NCBI GenBank assembly: GCA_019245455.1
Contig: JAFARM010000335.1
Coordinates: 1 to 8,394, forward strand
Length of the DNA stretch: 8,394 nucleotides
Source: Sphingomonadaceae bacterium
Lineage (GTDB): Bacteria > Pseudomonadota > Alphaproteobacteria > Sphingomonadales > Sphingomonadaceae
Direction of reading: 5' to 3'
In this document: piece after piece, positions 6,732 to 8,394 of the stretch
Layout: each line of letters starts with the position of its first letter
Position numbering within the stretch: the stretch's first letter is position 1
Position numbers and translations under genes: made by a program
The notes under the pieces: generated by a model
The model's database searches: none
Seen by the model: the letters and a program-made list of their open reading frames with translations, nothing else
Told to the model about the DNA's origin: nothing

Positions 6732-7514
6732 ATGACCTATGTTGCGGGAAAGCCGCGCAACGCGACGCGCGTCCGTTCCGCGCCGGCCGCCGTCCAGCCC
6801 GACGCCGTGCGCGACATCGGATCGTATCTTCGCACCGCGTTCGCCGACTCGGCCGATGCCGAGCTGCCGCAGATCTTCATCGATCTGCTCGCCCGCCTCG
6901 GCGACGGCGAGGAGAAGCCGGCGTTCGTCCGCGACGCTTTGTCGGACAAGGACTTCAAGGCGCAGCTGGCCCAGGTCATTCCGCACCTGCGCGCCTTCGG
7001 CCGCTCGCTGTCGGGAAGCCGCGATCTCGCCGACGACCTCGTCCAGGAGACGCTGTTGAAGGCATGGGCGGCGCGCGACCGTTTCCAGGCGGGCACGAAT
7101 ATGCGGGCGTGGACCTTCATCATCTTGCGCAACCTGTTCCTCAGCCAGATGCGCCGGGCGCGGTTCAAGGGGGAGTGGGACGACTTCACCGCCGACCGCC
7201 TGCTCGCCATGCCGGCGGGGCAGGACCGGCAGATCGACCTCAGCGACCTGCAGCGTGGCCTGCTGCAGCTGCCGCAGGCGCAGCGCGAGGCGCTGATCCT
7301 GGTCGGCGCGGGCGGCTTCGCCTACGAGGAGGCGGCGAGCATCTGCAACTGCGCCGTCGGCACGATCAAGAGCCGCGTCGCCCGCGGCCGCGCCGCGCTC
7401 GAGGTCATCCTGACCGAGGGCCTGCTGCCCTCGCGCCGGCTGGACGAGGACGCGGGCGGGGTCTCACCGCTCAACCAGATCATGGGCCAGGTGGATACGC
7501 TGGCGCGGGGCTAG
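6732..7514 (+). CDS. ecfG: EcfG (ECF15) general stress sigma factor with N-terminal NepR-like domain
   Basis: A 260-aa ECF sigma factor that directs RNA polymerase to general-stress promoters. The sigma part starts at about residue 70 (DKDFKAQLAQVIPHLRAFGR), the usual N-terminus of EcfG proteins. Region 2 is about 76-145 (DLADDLVQETLLKAWAARD at 98-116, WTFIILRNLFLSQMRRARFK at 127-146). Region 4 is about 170-225, with the helix-turn-helix FAYEEAASICNCAVGTIKSR (196-215). Unusually, residues 28-57 (DIGSYLRTAF, ELPQIFIDLLARLG) align without gaps to the NepR core encoded at 5443-5604, with about 14 of 30 residues identical by eye. EcfG proteins are normally about 170-200 aa, so the extra 60-70 residues account for this domain. 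The ATG is supported by GGAGAG (6720-6725), 6 nt upstream. No stop or frame change separates the two parts. A C-terminal tail (about 226-260) follows region 4. It is the last gene of the phyR operon. Confidence 0.93.
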   Translation: MTYVAGKPRNATRVRSAPAAVQPDAVRDIGSYLRTAFADSADAELPQIFIDLLARLGDGEEKPAFVRDALSDKDFKAQLAQVIPHLRAFGRSLSGSRDLADDLVQETLLKAWAARDRFQAGTNMRAWTFIILRNLFLSQMRRARFKGEWDDFTADRLLAMPAGQDRQIDLSDLQRGLLQLPQAQREALILVGAGGFAYEEAASICNCAVGTIKSRVARGRAALEVILTEGLLPSRRLDEDAGGVSPLNQIMGQVDTLARG

Positions 7515-7521
7515 TATTCGC

Positions 7522-7544
7522 TCACTCGATCTTGCGACGAGTGG
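7522..7544. terminator. Small stem-loop after ecfG
   Basis: CACTCG (7523-7528) and CGAGTG (7538-7543) form a 6-bp stem around a 9-nt loop, extendable by one T-G pair, starting 9 nt after the ecfG stop. There is no T-run after it, so a role as an intrinsic terminator is uncertain; it may act together with the stronger palindrome that follows. Confidence 0.3.
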
Positions 7545-7547
7545 AGA

Positions 7548-7577
7548 TTGTCATCCCGGCCTTCGCCGGGATGACAA
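7548..7577. repeat. REP-like perfect palindrome (13-bp stem)
   Basis: TTGTCATCCCGGC (7548-7560), loop CTTC, then GCCGGGATGACAA (7565-7577): a perfect 13-bp stem with a 4-nt loop, extendable by GAG/CTC past a bulged A. The TCATCCCGGC...GCCGGGATGA core is the type of short dispersed palindrome common between genes in alphaproteobacteria. It sits between the convergent ends of the ecfG and DUF1428 operons, where it could end or stabilise transcripts from both sides. Copy number in the genome cannot be seen here. Confidence 0.75.
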
Positions 7578-7614
7578 CTCACGGGTGCGCGAGGCCGTTC
7601 GTTCTGGCACGCAT

Positions 7615-7655
7615 CCCCCTCCGGCGCTACGCGCCACCTCCCCCGGAGTGGGAGG
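7615..7655. repeat. Composite GC-rich hairpin repeat overlapping the DUF1428 3' end
   Basis: Two adjacent hairpins: GGCGC (7623-7627), TAC, GCGCC (7631-7635); and CCTCCC (7637-7642), 7-nt loop, GGGAGG (7650-7655). A further CCCCCTCC (7615-7622) can pair with the same GGGAGG. This layout resembles a short intergenic repeat that I recall as frequent in sphingomonads and relatives. The DUF1428 stop codon (7627-7629) falls inside it. Repeat identity rests on memory of the pattern, but the hairpins are plain in the sequence. Confidence 0.55.
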
Positions 7656-8007
7656 AGCCGCGGTCCATCTCCACCACCGTCTCGAACCCGCCGAAGATCA
7701 TGCGCCTGCCATCGAACGGCGGCTTGCCTTCATCCATCATCGGATCGGCCCGCAGCCTCGCGAAGGCGGCGTCGCGTGTCGCCTTGTCGGGCCATTCGAT
7801 CCACGCGAAGGCGACGGTCTCGCCTTCCCCGGCGGCGACGGCGCGGTAGAAGTCGGTCGCCTGCCCGTGCGGTACGTGGTAACAAAGCGTCACGACGATC
7901 CGCGTCGCGCCGAACGCGATCAGCTTGGCGTCAACCCGCCGCGCGTGCGCGATGAACGCGTCGCGCCCGTCCGCGGGCACGGGGATGACGAAGCCATCGA
8001 CGTACAT
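7627..8007 (-). CDS. DUF1428 (YbaA-like) family protein
   Basis: A 126-aa protein of the DUF1428 family (E. coli YbaA type), small proteins of ferredoxin-like alpha/beta barrel fold with no settled function. Visible family features: the N-terminal MYVDGFVIPVPAD, FGATRIV (32-38), the segment FAWIEWPDKATRDAAFARL (67-85) and the C-terminal PPFDGRRMIFGGFE (96-109). The start at 8007 matches the conserved N-terminus; upstream codons in frame are antisense of the neighbouring gene. A good ribosome site, AGGG, lies 5 nt upstream inside the end of the VOC gene, whose stop is just 1 nt away, so the two are coupled. Family members normally end soon after GGFE..V; here a Ser/Gly tail (about residues 115-126) continues into the repeat at 7615-7655. 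No catalytic role can be assigned. Confidence 0.88.
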   Translation of the reverse strand: MYVDGFVIPVPADGRDAFIAHARRVDAKLIAFGATRIVVTLCYHVPHGQATDFYRAVAAGEGETVAFAWIEWPDKATRDAAFARLRADPMMDEGKPPFDGRRMIFGGFETVVEMDRGSSHSGGGGA

Positions 8008-8008
8008 C

Positions 8009-8394
8009 TCAGCCCTTGACCGGGCAGGCGATCGACCAGACGTGGCCGAACGGGTCGCCGACGTGGCCGTAGCGGTCGCCCCAGAACATATCGGCGAGCG
8101 GCATCCTGACGCTCGCGCCCGCGGCGACGGCGCGGTCGAACCAGCGGTCGGCGTCGTCGACCTGAAGGTGCAGCACGGTCCCGGCGGGCGGCCCATCGGG
8201 CGTGGCGCCCGGTCCCTTGTACTCGGGGAAGTCGTCGTGGAGCATCAAGGACGCGCCGTTGACGTGAAGGTGGGCGTGCATGATGCGCTTGCCGTCATCG
8301 GCCAGCATCCGCGTCATCTCCTCGGCGCCGAACGCCGATTTGTAGAACGCGATCGCCTCGGCGGCGCGATTGTCGTTGATCTGGATGTGCGGCG
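8009..8394 (-). CDS. VOC superfamily (PhnB/glyoxalase-like) protein, 5' end outside window
   Basis: 127 residues are visible and the frame is still open at the window edge (first visible PHIQINDNRAAEAIAFYK). This is the start of the first beta-alpha-beta unit of a VOC protein, so only a few N-terminal residues are missing from the usual 135-150. It has the PhnB-like pattern: AFYKSAFGAEE, then HAHLHVNGASLMLHDDFPEY, a short loop, GTVLHLQVDDADRWFDRAVA and a closing WGDRYGHVGDPFGHVWSIA. Such proteins are usually dimers; many bind a metal through His/Glu, but PhnB-like ones often have no known reaction, so I give no substrate. The internal Met at 8317 is not the start, since conserved sequence lies before it. 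It is 1 nt upstream of the DUF1428 gene in the same operon. Confidence 0.9.
   Translation of the reverse strand, partial: PHIQINDNRAAEAIAFYKSAFGAEEMTRMLADDGKRIMHAHLHVNGASLMLHDDFPEYKGPGATPDGPPAGTVLHLQVDDADRWFDRAVAAGASVRMPLADMFWGDRYGHVGDPFGHVWSIACPVKG

Noticed and set aside
7064..7849. A + strand open frame starting inside ecfG and running past its stop
   Set aside because: Out of frame with ecfG, low complexity in the first half, and antisense to the DUF1428 gene in the second.

Overview
The window is dense, very GC-rich (roughly 70% by eye) coding DNA. Gene content points to an alphaproteobacterium of the Sphingomonadales (Sphingomonas-like): a complete PhyR/NepR/EcfG general stress response locus, and a glucosidase, flavin-dependent halogenase and MFS transporter set of the kind found in TonB-receptor carbohydrate loci of this group. 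The taxonomic call is inferred from gene content and not from a marker gene.

Region 1 (1-4450, + strand) is the downstream part of an alpha-glucan utilisation operon: a GH13 alpha-glucosidase (5' end outside the window), a tryptophan-halogenase-family flavoprotein and an SLC45-like sugar transporter. They are linked by two ATGA stop/start overlaps, so they are probably co-translated. Import and hydrolysis of malto-oligosaccharides is the obvious joint task; the role of the halogenase is not obvious.

Region 2 (4417-7514) is the general stress response locus, arranged around a 150-bp divergent intergenic region. On the - strand are nepR (anti-sigma factor, 53 aa) and, 3 nt later, a two-TM HisKA_2-type sensor protein with a phospho-acceptor His but a wrecked ATP-binding domain, matching PhyP, the negative regulator of PhyR. 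On the + strand are phyR (anti-anti-sigma response regulator), an unlisted 48-aa single-TM protein overlapping phyR by ATGA, and the ECF sigma factor EcfG. This EcfG has an N-terminal segment of about 30 residues that aligns without gaps to the standalone NepR of the same locus, i.e. a NepR-sigma fusion. The expected circuit: stress leads to phosphorylation of PhyR, PhyR~P sequesters NepR, EcfG is freed, and PhyP pulls the system back. The fusion adds a possible built-in second brake or docking site.

Region 3 (7515-8394) holds a 112-bp intergenic stretch with palindromic repeats, including a perfect 13-bp-stem palindrome. A - strand pair follows: a VOC/PhnB-like protein (5' end outside the window), 1 nt before a DUF1428 (YbaA-like) gene whose last dozen codons and stop run into a repeat hairpin.

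The points most worth a second look are the NepR-EcfG fusion, the degenerate ATPase domain of PhyP, the small membrane protein between phyR and ecfG, and the halogenase with altered halide-site residues inside a sugar operon.
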